Shown: piece by piece, positions 44,495-56,609 of the stretch
Numbering within the stretch: the stretch's first letter is position 1
Layout: each line of letters opens with the position of its first letter
NCBI RefSeq assembly: GCF_010183535.1
Contig: NC_071332.1
Location: forward strand, 18,166,001 to 18,230,000
DNA: 64,000 nt
Reading direction: 5' to 3'
Source: Caenorhabditis remanei
Taxonomy: Eukaryota > Nematoda > Chromadorea > Rhabditida > Rhabditidae
Notes under the pieces: model-generated
The model's database searches: none
Told to the model about the DNA's origin: nothing
Seen by the model: only the letters and a program-made list of their open reading frames with translations
Program-made: the position numbers and the translations under genes

Positions 44495-45153
44495 TTTTCG
44501 AGAAGGAAAATAATCTGATACCGGAAAAAAGTATTCTGAAAAAAAAAACTTTTGTATGAGGAGAGGGTCATGTTTATCAGTAAACAAACATGAGCATACT
44601 GGTGTAGGTAGTTTAACACCTGTTAAGCAAATATTTATTTTCTTTTTCCATGTTGCCTTATAGGTAATACGCCCCCACCCTCTTTTTAGGCCACCTCTAA
44701 GGGCTGATAACAACCTTCTCAGCTTTTTAAAGAAATGAATAAAAAATATGTATGTAGTTTGCTCAGGGACATTTGAAAACAGAGCTTTTTAGAACCGGAT
44801 AAAAGGAAATACCCGAAAAAATTTTTTAACACAGAGAACAAAAAATACTAAACCCGATCAAAATACAGGAATTATGTTGACAATTTTCACGAGTTTGAGA
44901 AAATAACTCCAGTTCTACAGTAACCTACAGTGACCTACAGTAACCCACAGTACCCAGCTCCATATCAATTCTACTGGTTTGCTTTTTACAGAAAATAAAG
45001 TTTAGTTTTGATGACTCAATTTTAATTTTTGTTCCATTTCGTTCGAAAAGTAAATCTCCCTCCCTCCCTCCCCACTATTTTAATCCAAATTGGTATAAAA
45101 GTTCATTGTGTATTTACCAACATACTATATTCATTTTTTATTTCATTCAAAGA
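44495..45153. other. Intergenic between divergent genes
   Basis: It contains repeated ACAGTAAC/ACAGTGACC text near 44920 and CTCCCTCCCTCCC near 45055; TTGGTATAAAAGTTC near 45091 may be the TATA box for the gene at 45154. No open frame of note (the 44144-44713 frame is an intron read-through of the glycoprotein gene). Confidence 0.45.
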
Positions 45154-46921
45154 ATGAAATCAATTCCAATATTAGCTATTTTATGTATGATACACCAATG
45201 TTTCGGTTGGGATCAGATAGGTGTCATGACGCTTCGAAATATATTTCCGTATGCAAAGTTTGACGATGTTAAGAGGGTAGGTTTTTTGAAATTGAGGACC
45301 TGTGACATTCGGACAAGAGTCGTGATAAAATAGACACTCGAATTTTTGAAAAAAAAGTCTCTGTAAGTTCGTCAGATCAGAGCGCCAGAAGTTTGAGTGT
45401 CTCTGTCAGTCTGTATTTCTGTTTGTCCAGATGTCCAAAACAGACTTGGCAAACTATTTTTTGGCTATTTTTACCATACATATTCATCTTTGGATTGAAT
45501 TTTTAATTTTTAATGAAAAACTAGACTTGATTTTTAAAAAAACAAAAAAATCATATTTTGGTTTAAAACTGGTCCGGCTGGTGACAACCCTGCAATTTCA
45601 CTCGATATGTATTTCTGTCTGTGTGTCTGTATGTCTGGATGTCTGTGAGTCCGACATTTTGAAAATCTCTTTCCAGCTCCGCTTCCAAATCAATCGCCAA
45701 AACTCTACACAAAATGCGAAACGTGTCATGAACGCGTGGATTGATGAGACGTGGCCAGTCCCCCAGTCAACCACAGAATCACCATCCACGTCATCTGAAT
45801 CTCCCTTCATTGGATCATTTGCAAACCCATCACATCCTAAAGATTCTGGAGAGGACGATTTCCATGTGGATGATAGTTCAGAAGGCTCTGGAAATATTGA
45901 TGAAAAACCACATTTTGGAGATCAAATAAATGAAGTAACGGATTTATCGGAGGTCACGACAACACTGACAGTGGATTCTGGAGACGACTTCTATTACGAC
46001 GACACGAATGATACAGTAACCGATGATAACAGTTGGTGGACGACGACTTCTACCACGTTGAAGCCACTGAAATTCAAGAGATCAGTGGATGGGGATACTG
46101 TAACGCGGAATTGGGAGGACGCATGGTTCAAAAATGATGTGATGATGGTGAGTGAGTGTCGGTGGTGTCCGGATGTCAGGATGTGTGCATGTTCGATTAT
46201 ATTACGACCATTGTAAACGGAGATAGTCCTTTTTTGAAAAAAAAGTTCAACACTTTCAAACTTTCACGTATACAATGATCGTTGACCTGGCCTCCATATG
46301 ATCTCTGCCATTCTCTATTCTTTTGAAAACCACACAGACTAACTACTCTCTCAACTTGTCCAAGTTCCAGACCACCCCTCACCCGTGGAAGAATCGGTGT
46401 CTGTATGACAAGGAGTTTGCCAGAAGCCAAGGACTCGCCTTCTTGGATCACAGGGATACTCTGAAAATATATATTCGATACATTTTTAGAATCGGACAGG
46501 AGCAGAAGTTGTTGACAAAGGAGGAGGCGGAGAAGGTGAGTCTGTCTATGTGTCCGGTAATCCAGATGTCAAGATTTTCAAATGCTATCAAGAAGCGGTT
46601 TCTGTATTTGCTGATTTTAAATTTCTGGCTGAATTAAGCTCAGCCCCTGAAACAGAACTGCATTTCCAGATGCGCGACATTTTCTGGAAAAACGACCGTC
46701 TCTACGACCACAACTTCCCGCGAGTGGAACTCGGATTCTTGAAAGAAGTCACCGAAGATCACGTCTGGAAACAATCGGATTATGTGATCTACAGAAATCT
46801 TAAAATGTATGCTGCTCATTGGTACAAGTTCCCGCCGATTGCCGAGAAGTTGAACTGGGTGCTAGAGGAGGACTCGTGGTCGTGTAGATATCAACATTAT
46901 AAGATGGAGCATAATTATTGA
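45154..46921 (+). CDS. Secreted acidic Ser/Thr-rich protein, unknown (347 aa)
   Basis: Exons 45154-45276, 45677-46147, 46338-46535 and 46670-46921 are all phase 0. It has a signal peptide MKSIPILAILCMIHQCFG. Residues of about 60-175 are low-complexity and acidic (SGEDDFHVDDSSEGSGNIDE, DDFYYDDTNDTVTDDN), then KFKRS, and the C-terminal 145 residues look globular with aromatic residues and three cysteines (NRCLYDKEFARSQG, RDIFWKNDRLYDHNFPRVEL, DSWSCRYQHYKMEHNY). I do not recognise the family. Fossil copies of its last exon lie before several of the srw receptors downstream. Confidence 0.75.
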
Positions 46922-47072
46922 TTTGGTTTTTTTGTTTGGAAAGTTTGAAATGAAAAACTTAAAATGTCTTGGTTTCTGGTTGCCAGCACCATATAATCAT
47001 ACATCGAGTCTCCACCCAGACACACATTTTCAATTTCATTTCATTCTTTTCTTACTCTTTCCGAATATTAAT

Positions 47073-48337
47073 ATGTCTCTGGACAACATTTCCATCTACT
47101 TCGACGTGGAATATCTTATCAAGTACCTAGACCTTATCTTCTCTATTTTCGGTTTAGTCACTAACCTCATCCATCTTTTCGTTTTATCCCTCAAAGTCTC
47201 CAGCATCCCAAATTTTATATTTCTTACTTTAATCTGCGGAACAGATTTGCTGACACTGGTGACTCTGGAATTAATCAAATATGGGCGGTCCTCACTTATA
47301 TCGAACACAAAAATTGCATTGGATATATGGACAACGTGGATGCTGGATTCAAGTTTCTCAGAGTATGGTCCCAATATATTTCTGCAAGTGCAGCGCCATG
47401 GATTACTGTAGTCATGGCTGTTACAGTAATACGAAATAAGAAAATAAGTTGGCATGAAGCCAGAAGATATGCTCTTTTTACACTAGTCGCTTCGACCATG
47501 CATAGCTCACTTTTTATTCTGAATTCAATTATTATATTCCAATACCTACCGTATGCTCCGTGCAGTGCTGACAGTCATTTTCAACACTATTTGGATGAGA
47601 ATGACAACTGGCTTACTAAATCTATGAACCTGTTGAGAATTATTGACATAATATCTGAGTTATTGTGGAATTTCGGTTGTTTGAGACTATTTCTTATGTT
47701 CTTAGTGAAAAAATGTAAGAAAAAATATTCTGAAAATGGTACTGTACTGCTATTATTATCGTTTTTTGTACCCAATATCATGAGTATTTTCTTGGGCCAT
47801 TTGTTCACAAACGGGGAAGAAAATTTAACACAGTAAGTGTTTTCTTGCATTTTCGAACTCCACACTCACAGCGAACAAGTCGAGCCGCTAAAAAAGTTAG
47901 TGCAATTTGTCCCGACAGTATAAAACTGGTGACAAAGTGAATTAGTTGTGTTGAAGGTTTACCTTTCGAGCATAAAAATCCCATAATATGGTGCCAGTGA
48001 ACCTGAAAAAGCAGCTGAATCTGGTAAAAACAAAATTCACTTCTGTCTCTTTTCCGCTTACAATACGCTCTGACATCCGGCTAAATAGGACTATCCAGAC
48101 TCGAGTGGTTCTTCCAAATAACTATTAAATATTTTCAGAGAAGCCCTTATCATCCCTCACGGAATCACTAGTCTTCTGCGAGTATCGGGAACTTGTTGCC
48201 GCCCATTTTTTATCCTTTGGAAATGTAAAGATTATCAACTTATTGTGGATTCTATATTTGATATTACTGGAGGAATTGGATCTAGAGGAAACAAAGTTCA
48301 GAGCGCGCCTAATTCAATTATTCCTATAACTTCCTAA
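47073..48337 (+). pseudogene. Srw-like 7TM receptor 1, frameshifted
   Basis: Exon 1 (47073-47831) and exon 2 (48139-48337) match the five other copies. Near 47268 GTGACTCTGGAATT replaces GTGACTTCTGGAATT, a 1-bp loss that shifts the frame in the second membrane segment. The rest (VRKKISWHEARR-like region, KKCKKKYSENGTVLLLL, exon 2 with GTCCRPFFILWKCKDYQL) stays open in the original frame, so the loss is recent. Confidence 0.75.
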
Positions 48338-48968
48338 ATCAATGACAAATTTCTTTCACCTTTTCTAATATGTAATTTGTCTGGACACAACAACCACTTT
48401 TAAGTTTCCGCAATAAATCAAACTATAAATAGGGACCGCAATGAACGTGGGCGGAGTTATTCATTTTCTTCTCTTGGGGCGTCATGGGGAGATTATTGAA
48501 ATGTTTGGTGGACTGCCCTGCGAGCCCAAAACGCTGAAAAAGAATGAAAACTTATTCCCCCTATGTAATCGAGTACGTAGAATTCGATGAACACACTTTC
48601 GTTTCACCTAAATTTTTAGTTTTCTCAGAAAACTGAAAAAACCACGGTTCTGGAACGGAACATATAAGAATTGAACTGAAAATGTGCATGGAAAAGGTGT
48701 CAGTGAAAAGTTTGAACTGGGTGGTAGACGAGGATGGTCGTGTAGACACCAACATTAACATATGAAGTATATTTATTGATTGGTTTTCTTTTTTTTAGGA
48801 AAATTGAAATGAAAAACTCAAAAGTTATTGATTTCTTGTTGCCACGGGCACCCCATAATTATTCATCTATATAACAAAACAAGTCTCCACCCAAACACAC
48901 ATTTTCAATTTCATTTCATTCTTTTCTCACTCCTTCCGAATATTATAATATAATATAATATTAATAGT
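48338..48968. other. Intergenic with a fossil exon tail
   Basis: At about 48711-48770 the text TTTGAACTGGGTGGTAGACG and GGTCGTGTAGACACCAACAT matches the 3' end of the secreted gene (46852-46910: TTGAACTGGGTGCTAGAGG, GGTCGTGTAGATATCAACAT). It is followed by the conserved srw promoter (CACCCAAACACACATTTTCA near 48890). No intact gene otherwise. Confidence 0.6.
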
Positions 48969-50034
48969 ATGTCTCTAAACAACACCTCTTCCGTGTACTT
49001 CGACGTGGAATATCTTATCAAGTACCCTGATCTTATTCTCTCTATTTTCGGATTTGTCACCAACCTTATCCATCTTTTCGTTTTATCCCTCAAAGTGTCC
49101 ACCATCCCAAATTTTATATTTCTTACATTTATCTGTGTAACGGATTTGCTGCAATTAGTGACTTCTGGAATTAACAAAATATGGGCGGTCCTTAGTTATA
49201 TCGAACACAAAAATTGCATTGGATATATGAACCACGTGGATGTTGGATTCAGGTTTCTCAGTTTCTGGACCGATTGTTTGTCTCGCACTGCAGCACCATG
49301 GATTACTGTAGTCATGGCTGTCACAGTCATACGAAATAAGAAAATAAGTTGGCAGGGCGCGAAGAGATACGTGATTTTTGCATTTGTCGCTTCGACTGTG
49401 TATAGCTCAATTTTGATTCTGAATGCGATTATTCTATTCCAATACCTACCGTATGCTCCGTGCAGTGCTGACAATTATGCGCAACATTATTTCGAAGAGA
49501 ATGACAACTGGCTTACTACATCTATAAATCTGACGCGCTACATTGAAGTAATATCTCATTCATTTTGGAATTTTGGTTGTTTGGTACTGTTGGTGATGTT
49601 TGTTGTGAAAAAATGCAAGAAAAAATATTCTGAAAATGGTACTGTACTGCTATTATTATCGTTTCTTGTACCCAATATCTTGAGTTTTGTCGGATATTTT
49701 TTGTTCACAAACGGGGATTTATATTCAACTCAGTACGTGAAGTAAAGACTGAAATGAAATTATTTTCGACAGTATGATTCGGCTTCATACGACATTCCAG
49801 ACTTAAGCCGTTCTCGACGAATTCAATCTTTCCAAATCTCTTCAAAATATTTTCAGAGAAGCCCTTATCATCCCTCTCGGAATCGCTAGTCTCATGCGAT
49901 TATCAGGTACTTGTTGCCGCCCATTTTTTATCCTTTGGAAGTGCAAGGATTATCAACTTGTCGTGGATTCTATATTTGATATTACTGGAGGAATTGGATC
50001 TAGAAGAAACAAAGTTCAGAGCATTTCAAAATAA
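48969..50034 (+). CDS. Srw-like 7TM chemoreceptor 2 (313 aa)
   Basis: Exons 48969-49732 and 49857-50034 join CA|A. The start MSLNNTSSVYFDVEYL is conserved in all copies. Signatures are FGFVTNLIHLFVLSLKVSTI after TM1, DLLQLV, EHKNCIGYM, AAPWITVVMAVTVIRNKK (DRY-like position), ENDNWLT in the large loop, VVKKCKKKYSENGTVLLLLS before TM6 and GTCCRPFFILWKCKDYQL at the end of TM7. The pattern is closest to nematode srw receptors; the exact family is my judgement. Confidence 0.75.
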
Positions 50035-50211
50035 AATTCTATTTTTCCGATTAAAAATTGGCATGACAAATTTTTTTCACCTTTTCTAATATGTAATTTG
50101 TCTGGAGACAACAACTACTTTTTAGTTTCCGCAATAAATATAACTTTAAAAATTTAAAAATTTATTTTACAATGGAGAAGAAAAACAAAAAAATTCAACA
50201 AAAAACACTCG

Positions 50212-50460
50212 AAGACCTCGTTCGCTTTGGTCCACATTTCACTTTCGCCGCGTCTCGATATTGGGAAGACATTAGGATACACACGATGGAGTGACTGCTC
50301 GCGTTGATGGTTTGAAGAATTGTGAGGATCTTAGCAGACATTGGTTCTGGAAGGGAAATATGATAATTGAACTGAAATTGTGCACGGAAAGGATTACCGA
50401 AAAGGCTGAACTGGGTGCTAGAGGAGGACTCGTGGTCGTGAGCATAAATATTGATTGGTT
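50212..50460 (+). repeat. Array-unit leader with fossil exon tail (copy before receptor 3)
   Basis: CCACATTTCACTTTCGCCGC to GATCTTAGCAGACATTG (about 50231-50345) is a block repeated near 53395, 57785, 59590 and 61200. It is followed at 50404-50460 by CTGAACTGGGTGCTAGAGG and CGTGGTCGTG, the tail of the secreted gene at 45154-46921. Confidence 0.65.
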
Positions 50461-50623
50461 TTCTTTTTTTGGAACACTGAAATGAAAAACTCAAAAGTTA
50501 TTGGTTTCTTGTTGCCGCGTGCACCCCATAATTATATATCTCTATTACAAAACAAGTCTCCACCCAAACACACATTTTTCAATTTCATTTCTTTCACTCT
50601 CCACATTTCTTCCGAATATTAAT

Positions 50624-51764
50624 ATGTCTTTGGACAACACTTCCATCACCTTCGACGTGGAATATCTTATCAAATACCCCGATCTTATTCTCTCTATTTT
50701 TGGATTTGTCACTAACCTTATCCATCTTTTTATTTTATCTCTCAAAGTGTCCACCATCCCAAATTTTATATTTCTTACTTTTATCTGTGGAACGGATTTG
50801 CTGCAATTAGTGACTTCTGGAATTGTACAAGTATGGGCGGTCCTTTCTTATATCGAACACAAAAACTGCATTGGATATATGAACCACGTGGATGCTGGAT
50901 TCAAGTTTCTCAGCATATGGTCCCAATACTTTTCTCTGACTGCAGCGCCATGGATTACTCTAGTCATGGCTGTTACAGTAATACGAAATAAGAAAATAGG
51001 TTGGCAGGGTGCCAAGAGATACGCTATTTTTACACTAGTCGCTTCTGCTCTGTATAGCTCAATTTGGATTCTGAATTCATTTATTCTATTCCAATACCTA
51101 CCGTATGCTCCGTGCAGTACTGACAATCATAAGCAACACTATATGGTAGAGAATGACAACTGGGTTACTAATTCCACTATCCTGATGGCCGTTATTGAAT
51201 TTTTACTAGAATTTTCGTGGAATTCTAGTTGTTTGGTATTATTGCTTATGTTTGTTGTGAAGAAATGTAAGAAAAAATTTTCTGAAAATGGTACTGTACT
51301 GCTATTATTATCGTTTCTTGTACCCAATATCTTGAGTGTTGTTGAATATCGTTTGTTCACAAAAGGGAATGATAATGCAACTCAGTAAGTGCTTTTGCGC
51401 ATTTGCACCTTTTCAGACACCACACGTGAAATTATTTTCGACAGTATGAAACTGACGACAAAGTTAGTTAGTTTTGTTGAAGGTATAATTACCTTTCGAG
51501 CATAAAAAATCCCATAATATGGTATCAGTGAACCTGAAAAAACAGTTGAATTTGGTACACGGACTTCAAAATATTTTCAGAGAAACCCTTATCATCCCTA
51601 ACAGAATCGCTAGTGTCGTGCGAGTAATAGGTACTTGTTGCCGCCCGTTTCTTATTCTTTGGAAATGTAAAGATTATCAACTTGTCGTCGATTCTATATT
51701 TGATATTACTGGAGGAGTTGGATCGAGAATAATCAAAGTTGAGAGCACACCAATTTCAAAATGA
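50624..51764 (+). CDS. Srw-like 7TM chemoreceptor 3 (314 aa)
   Basis: Exons 50624-51384 and 51581-51764 join CA|A. It starts MSLDNTSITFDVEYL; an in-frame ATG at 50501 would add 41 residues, but the MSLDN start is the one shared by the array. It has all the array signatures, with KKCKKKFSENGT instead of KKYSENGT. The frame is intact. Confidence 0.75.
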
Positions 51765-52002
51765 AATTTTTTTTCATCTTTTGTAATTTGTATTTTTCTG
51801 GACAGAACAATTATGTACTTTCTTGTTTCCGCAATAAATCAAACTATATAAAATGCATTCCAACGGAGAAGAAAAACAACAGAATTCAGCAATGGTTTCT
51901 GGTTGCTACGGGCACCATATAATTATGCACCTTGTCTCCACCCAAACACACATTTTCAGTTTCATTTCATTCTCTCCACCACATTTCTTCCGGAATATTA
52001 AT

Positions 52003-53225
52003 ATGTCTCTTGACAACACCTCTTCCGTGTACTTCGACGTGGAATATCTTATCAAGTACCCTGACCTTATTCTCTCTATTTTTGGATTTGTCACTAATCT
52101 CATCCATCTTTTCGTTTTATCCCTCAAAGTCTCCACCATCCCAAATTTTATATTCCTTACTGTTATCTGTGGAACGGATTTGATGCAGTTAGTGACTGCT
52201 GGAGTTAATCAAATATGGGCGGTCCTTACTTATATCGAACACAAAAATTGCATTGGATATATGAACCACGTGGATATGGGATTTAAGTTTCTCAGCGTAT
52301 GGTCCCAGTACTTTTCTCTGACTGCATCACCATGGATCACTGTAGTTATGGCTGCTACAGTAATACAAAATAAGAAATTAAATTGGCAGGGTGCCAAGAG
52401 ATACGCTATTTTTACACTAGTCGCTTCTGCACTGTATAGCTCAATTTGGATTCTGAATTCAATTATTCTATTCCAATACCTACCGTATGCTCCGTGCAGT
52501 GCTGACAATCATAAGCAACACTATTTCGAAGAGAATGACAACTGGCTTACTAAATCTATGAACCTGTTGAACGTTATTGAAATAATACTAGGATTATTGT
52601 GGTATTTCGGTTGTTTGGTATTATTGCTTATGTTTGTTGTGAAAAAATGTAAGAAAAAATATTCTGAAAATGGTACTGTACTGCTATTATTATCATTTCT
52701 TGTACCCAATATATTGAGTTTTGTCGGATATCGTTTGTTCATAAAAGGGGATGATAATGATACGCAGTAAGTGTTTTTACGCATTTGCACATTTTCAGAC
52801 ACCACACGTGACCTGGAAATGCTCGGCTGCTAAAAAAGTTAGGTATCCGCCAGAGCTGTGCGGAAGTAAAGGCAGAAGTGAAATTATTTTTGACAGTATG
52901 AAACTGACGACAAAGTTAGTTAGTTTTGTTGAAGGTATAATTACCTTTCGAGCATAAAAAATCCCATAATATGGTACCAGTGAACCTGAAAAAACAGTTG
53001 AACTCGAGTGGTTCTTCCAAATAATTTTAAAATATTTTCAGAGAAACCCTTATCATCCCTAACGGAATTGCTAGTCTTGTGCGAGTATCAGGTACTTGCT
53101 GCCGCCCGTTTCTTATCCTTTGGAAGTGTAAGGATTATCAACTTGTTGTGGATTCTATATTTGATATTTCTGGAGGAATTGGATCTAGAGGAAATCAAGT
53201 TCAGAGCTCGCCTATTTCAAAATGA
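52003..53225 (+). CDS. Srw-like 7TM chemoreceptor 4 (315 aa)
   Basis: Exons 52003-52766 and 53042-53225 join CA|A. It starts MSLDNTSSVYFDVEYL, with AASPWITVVMAATVIQNKKL in place of the usual VIRNKK: the arginine after the third membrane segment is Gln here, which could alter G-protein coupling. Its upstream spacer lacks the fossil exon tail found before copies 2, 3 and 5. The frame is intact. Confidence 0.75.
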
Positions 53226-53769
53226 CAAATTTCCACCACTTTTTCTAATATGTAATTTGTCTGGACATAACAACTACTTTCTAGTTTCCGCAATAAATCA
53301 AACTATAAAAATTTACTTCAACGGTAAAGAAAAACAATTAAATTCAACAAGAAACCTTATCCAGAAACACTCGCAGACCTCATTCGCTTAGGTCCACATT
53401 TCACTTTCGCCGCGTCTCGATATTGGGAAGACATTAGGATACACACGATGGAGTGACTTCTCGCGTTGATAGTTTGGAGCATTGTGAGGATCTCAGCAGA
53501 CATTGTGATGACGGTTCTGGAATGGAAAATTTGAGCCTAGAAATGTGCACGGAAAAGACGTCTAGGCCCTAGAAAGCCACAGCAGTGCGAGGCAAAAGCG
53601 TAATAGCGCTCTAGAAGAAACAAAGTTTTGAAAGTTGAGAGCAAATCTATTTCAAAATAATTTTTTATTTTTATGGACTGTAAACAAAATGATTACTGAT
53701 AAGACGCAACAAACATTTCTTCCGGTTTTAAAATTGTGATAAAAAATTTTATTTCAATCATCAAAAAAT
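53226..53769. other. Array-unit leader without a receptor
   Basis: About 53380-53560 repeats the leader block of the srw unit (TTCACTTTCGCCGCGTCTCG, GATCTCAGCAGACATTGTGA), then breaks off into unrelated DNA. It marks where the F-box genes interrupt the receptor array. Confidence 0.55.
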
Positions 53770-55564
53770 TTAAAAGAATGGAGTTTTATTCTGATGGATT
53801 TTCGCAAACTGTAAACGGCCTTCAATTTGATGAGGGATTTGTTGAAGCACCACATGAAGATACCCTGGGGTATTCTCTATCCGGAAATACCATATGTACT
53901 TGATATTGTTGACGATTCGATAAGGTTCTCCCAGTGTTGCAAGAAAATCGGCGGTTGAACAGTTTTTGATGCGTATTTTGAATTCCAAAAATACTGAAGA
54001 TTGAGGGAGACTCTGAAAAAAGTGAATATAATTGAATTGATTGACGCTTATTAAGGAAGGATCCCAGTATCCCGGGTTGCGCCGATTTCCAATATTTATT
54101 ATGCTTTTGCAGAATGATTTTGTGAAAAAATATTTGTGGCTTCTCAGTGTAAAGATGAGCACTTTCTATTAACGTTTTTACAAGTTTCCATTCTAGTGAT
54201 GTATATTTCGACCTGTAACTACAGTACCGCTCAAACGGTTATCAACTTTGGCTGTTTTCAGTGGAAAATGACCAACTTTGAGAGTGTGTCATGGTAATAT
54301 TGATTGTTCCACAAAGTAGATTTTTAATGAACTATACAGAACAAAGGTAGATCTTCATTTTTGTAGTTGACAACTTTTTTGTACGGGCGCTCCCTAGAGA
54401 GTTATGGTCATTTTAAGACGACAGCTCAAAAATCGCACTAATTTGCACTGAAATTTGTCGATTTAAGTGAGAAATTACTTTGTCGATATGCAACTTGCTA
54501 GGAAGCGCCCGTACAAAAAAGTTGTCAACTACAAAAATAGAGCTCTACCCTTGATCTGTATGATCCATTAAAAATGTTCTTGGTGTGATAATCAGAATTA
54601 CTATGGCACACTCTCAAAGTTGGTAATTTTCCACCGAAAACAGCTAAAGTTGATAGCCTTTTGGGCGGTACTGTACATACATCTAGACCCCGGATCTTTC
54701 CCTAGTTAGTCTAAATTCAGATTATATTATATTTAAAATATCTTGCCTTTCTGCAATACGTAATATCCTCCTGCGTCATTGTTTTCAGAATAATATCTAT
54801 CCTTTTAAAATTCAAAATATTCAAGTCTTGAATTGACATCTGAACAGTCAAATCATTTATCCGCAAACGTATTGCCTTGCTCCATTGCTCAGTTTTCGAA
54901 ATTTCATCTAATTCAATAACACATTTTTCATCGATTCCTTCGATCCTATGTATGTGAATATTTTCCAGAATTTCTGCGTCGAGATACGGTAGTACATCCA
55001 TCATCAAACATTGCCAGTGAAAAACAAACGTCAAAGTCTTAGCTTTTAATGGGGATGTCCTGGAGGCCAGGACATCTCTTAGCAATTTGAAAACCTTTGT
55101 CCGAACCGAATCGTCTTTTTCTTTTAATTTCCAGATTTCTTCATCCATTCCAATATATAGCCAATTCATGCGACTTTTTTGATGTCTTGTATTCAAATCG
55201 AAATCATTCACAATTCGAACCGCTTCCTGTTCCAGAGATCCCTTGTAGTGTGCCTCAATTTTTCCATTCATCATTTCAATAACAACACTCGAGGAATTCT
55301 TGAGTAGCATGAAATAAACAAGGATATGCGGATCTGGTTTAATATAGTCAACACACTGACGGATACCTCTAGACACCTTTCGAAGTGATTCTCTGAAAAT
55401 GGGTATTCCTTGATTAAGAGACATTTCAAGTATACCTACATTTCTGGACATTCTAAATGTGATGAGATTGACTGCATTATTGATGGGACTTCAAGGATAT
55501 TCAAGTGGCATTTATTGTCTGATAGATTGAGCTTAAATCGTAAAATTGTTTTCTTCAATATCAT
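53770..55564 (-). CDS. F-box plus FTH (DUF38) protein (388 aa)
   Basis: Exons 55564-55440, 55392-54747 and 54165-53770 join in phase (389 codons). Residues of about 18-55 form an F-box (LNILEVPSIMQSISSHLECP, ESLRKVSRGIR), followed by an FTH/DUF38 region (CVDYIKPDPHI, VLPYLDAEILENIHIHRIEG, ISKTEQWSKAIRLRI, EDITYCRK|KVLIF). This is the F-box A layout: such proteins link unknown targets to SCF ubiquitin ligases. Intron 2 starts with GC (AAG|GCAAG) rather than GT and contains a 452-bp MITE; without this donor the phases do not close. The gene could instead be the 3' half of a larger transcript starting at 56609, via an acceptor near 55557. Confidence 0.75.
54222..54673. repeat. 452-bp palindromic MITE with TA duplication
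   Basis: The left end CAGTACCGCTCAAACGG and the inverted right end CAGTACCGCCCAAAAGG are flanked by TA (54220-54221, 54674-54675). Inner arms include AACTTTGAGAGTGTGTCATG and TTTTTGTAGTTGACAACTTT with their complements. It is the most complete copy of a family with pieces at 5739, 15715, 22940 and 43140. It lies inside intron 2 of the F-box gene. Confidence 0.85.
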
Positions 55565-55569
55565 TCACT

Positions 55570-55746
55570 TATTACCCATCCGCCGGTGGCTGACCGCCCG
55601 GACACGCGGAGTGGGTCTCGTTGCGGAATTTTGATTTGTGGCGGCTCTCTATTGTACTTTAACCATTAAAAAGTTTTGTAGTCGCAACAAGACTCACTCC
55701 GAGTCCCCGGGCCGAGCGGTCAGCCACCGGCGGATGGGTAATACTT
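55570..55746. repeat. Palindromic element of about 175 bp between two FTH modules
   Basis: ATTACCCATCCGCCGGTGGC (about 55571) is mirrored by GCCACCGGCGGATGGGTAAT (about 55723-55742); inner GGAGTGGGTCTCGTTGCGG pairs with its counterpart near 55680. It begins 6 bp past the GTAAGT donor at 55748, so it inserted into an intron or just past the exon of the upstream module. Confidence 0.75.
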
Positions 55747-55748
55747 AC

Positions 55749-56609
55749 CATTGTCATTTCTTCGATTGGATCATCAGCGTGATCAATAGAAAACTTGACA
55801 GTATTTCTATCTGAAGAGTGCTCTGCTTCGACAATTAACTCAATGCATTTTATGGTTTTATAATTGATAGTGATTGAGTTGAGTTGTTTGGATGTGGAGG
55901 TCAGCAGCTGAAAGTAGACAAGATTTGTTAATGAGATTTTGAGTATTTCCAACATTCCGCCGTGCCGTATCTTTAAAAAAATATGGAAATTTCTCACCTT
56001 TCTCACTTCCTCCAACACTTCCACTGAGAACTTATGTAACTTGATTCTCAGATCCAACCTCTGTCGTCCCTGCCCTTCTATTAGAGGTATGAAGTCATCA
56101 GCTGTGAATACCTGATCTTCGAACGGTAAGTGAAGAATAACCGACCGTAGAATCTCACGGTCGAGTAGGTTGACTGCTGATACAGCTTGATTTATTTCGA
56201 GAACTGACAGAGATAACTGTTCCACTTTTAACTTCTGTGTCCTCGATTGCAAAGAGTTCTCCAAACATCGACACATTCTGTTGATGATTGTTTCTAACAT
56301 TTTCTTATCTCCATCGGTTTCCAAAGTATTCAATGAAAAGTGAGTCAAATTCTTCAGTTGATGTATCACAAATGCTTCCACATCTTCGCAAACAACCGAT
56401 ATAAAATAGTCATCTACTAAATATTCTAAGGAAGAGAATGTGACCACTGTGGATACTCCTGCAGACCCTCTAACATGTTTGTAGTGAGGTTCTGTCCAGT
56501 TAGGGAATCGGAATATTCTACCATGAGCTTCTCGGTCGTTGAAACTAAAATTTATTCCAGTTGCATGGTTTTTATCAACTCTCTGTATATGATCGTGGAC
56601 GAAAGGCAT
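55749..56609 (-). CDS. FTH/DUF38-like protein, possibly first half of the F-box gene
   Basis: Exons 56609-55998 and 55907-55749 are both phase 0 (257 codons). The segments CRCLENSLQSRTQKLKVEQL, ILRSVILHLPFEDQVFTADD and DLRIKLHKFSVEVLEEVRK parallel the FTH region of the downstream F-box gene. No F-box is visible at its N-terminus. After EEMTM there is a GTAAGT donor but no clear last exon: unspliced reading enters the palindrome and stops near 55659. Splicing to AAAACAATTTTACG near 55557 keeps the frame and would fuse it to the F-box gene. Partial or fused status is unresolved. Confidence 0.5.

Noticed and set aside
44144..44713. 189-codon minus-strand open frame starting upstream of the glycoprotein ATG
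   Set aside because: It reads through a clear GTAAGT...TTTCAG intron; the shorter spliced start with a signal peptide is better.
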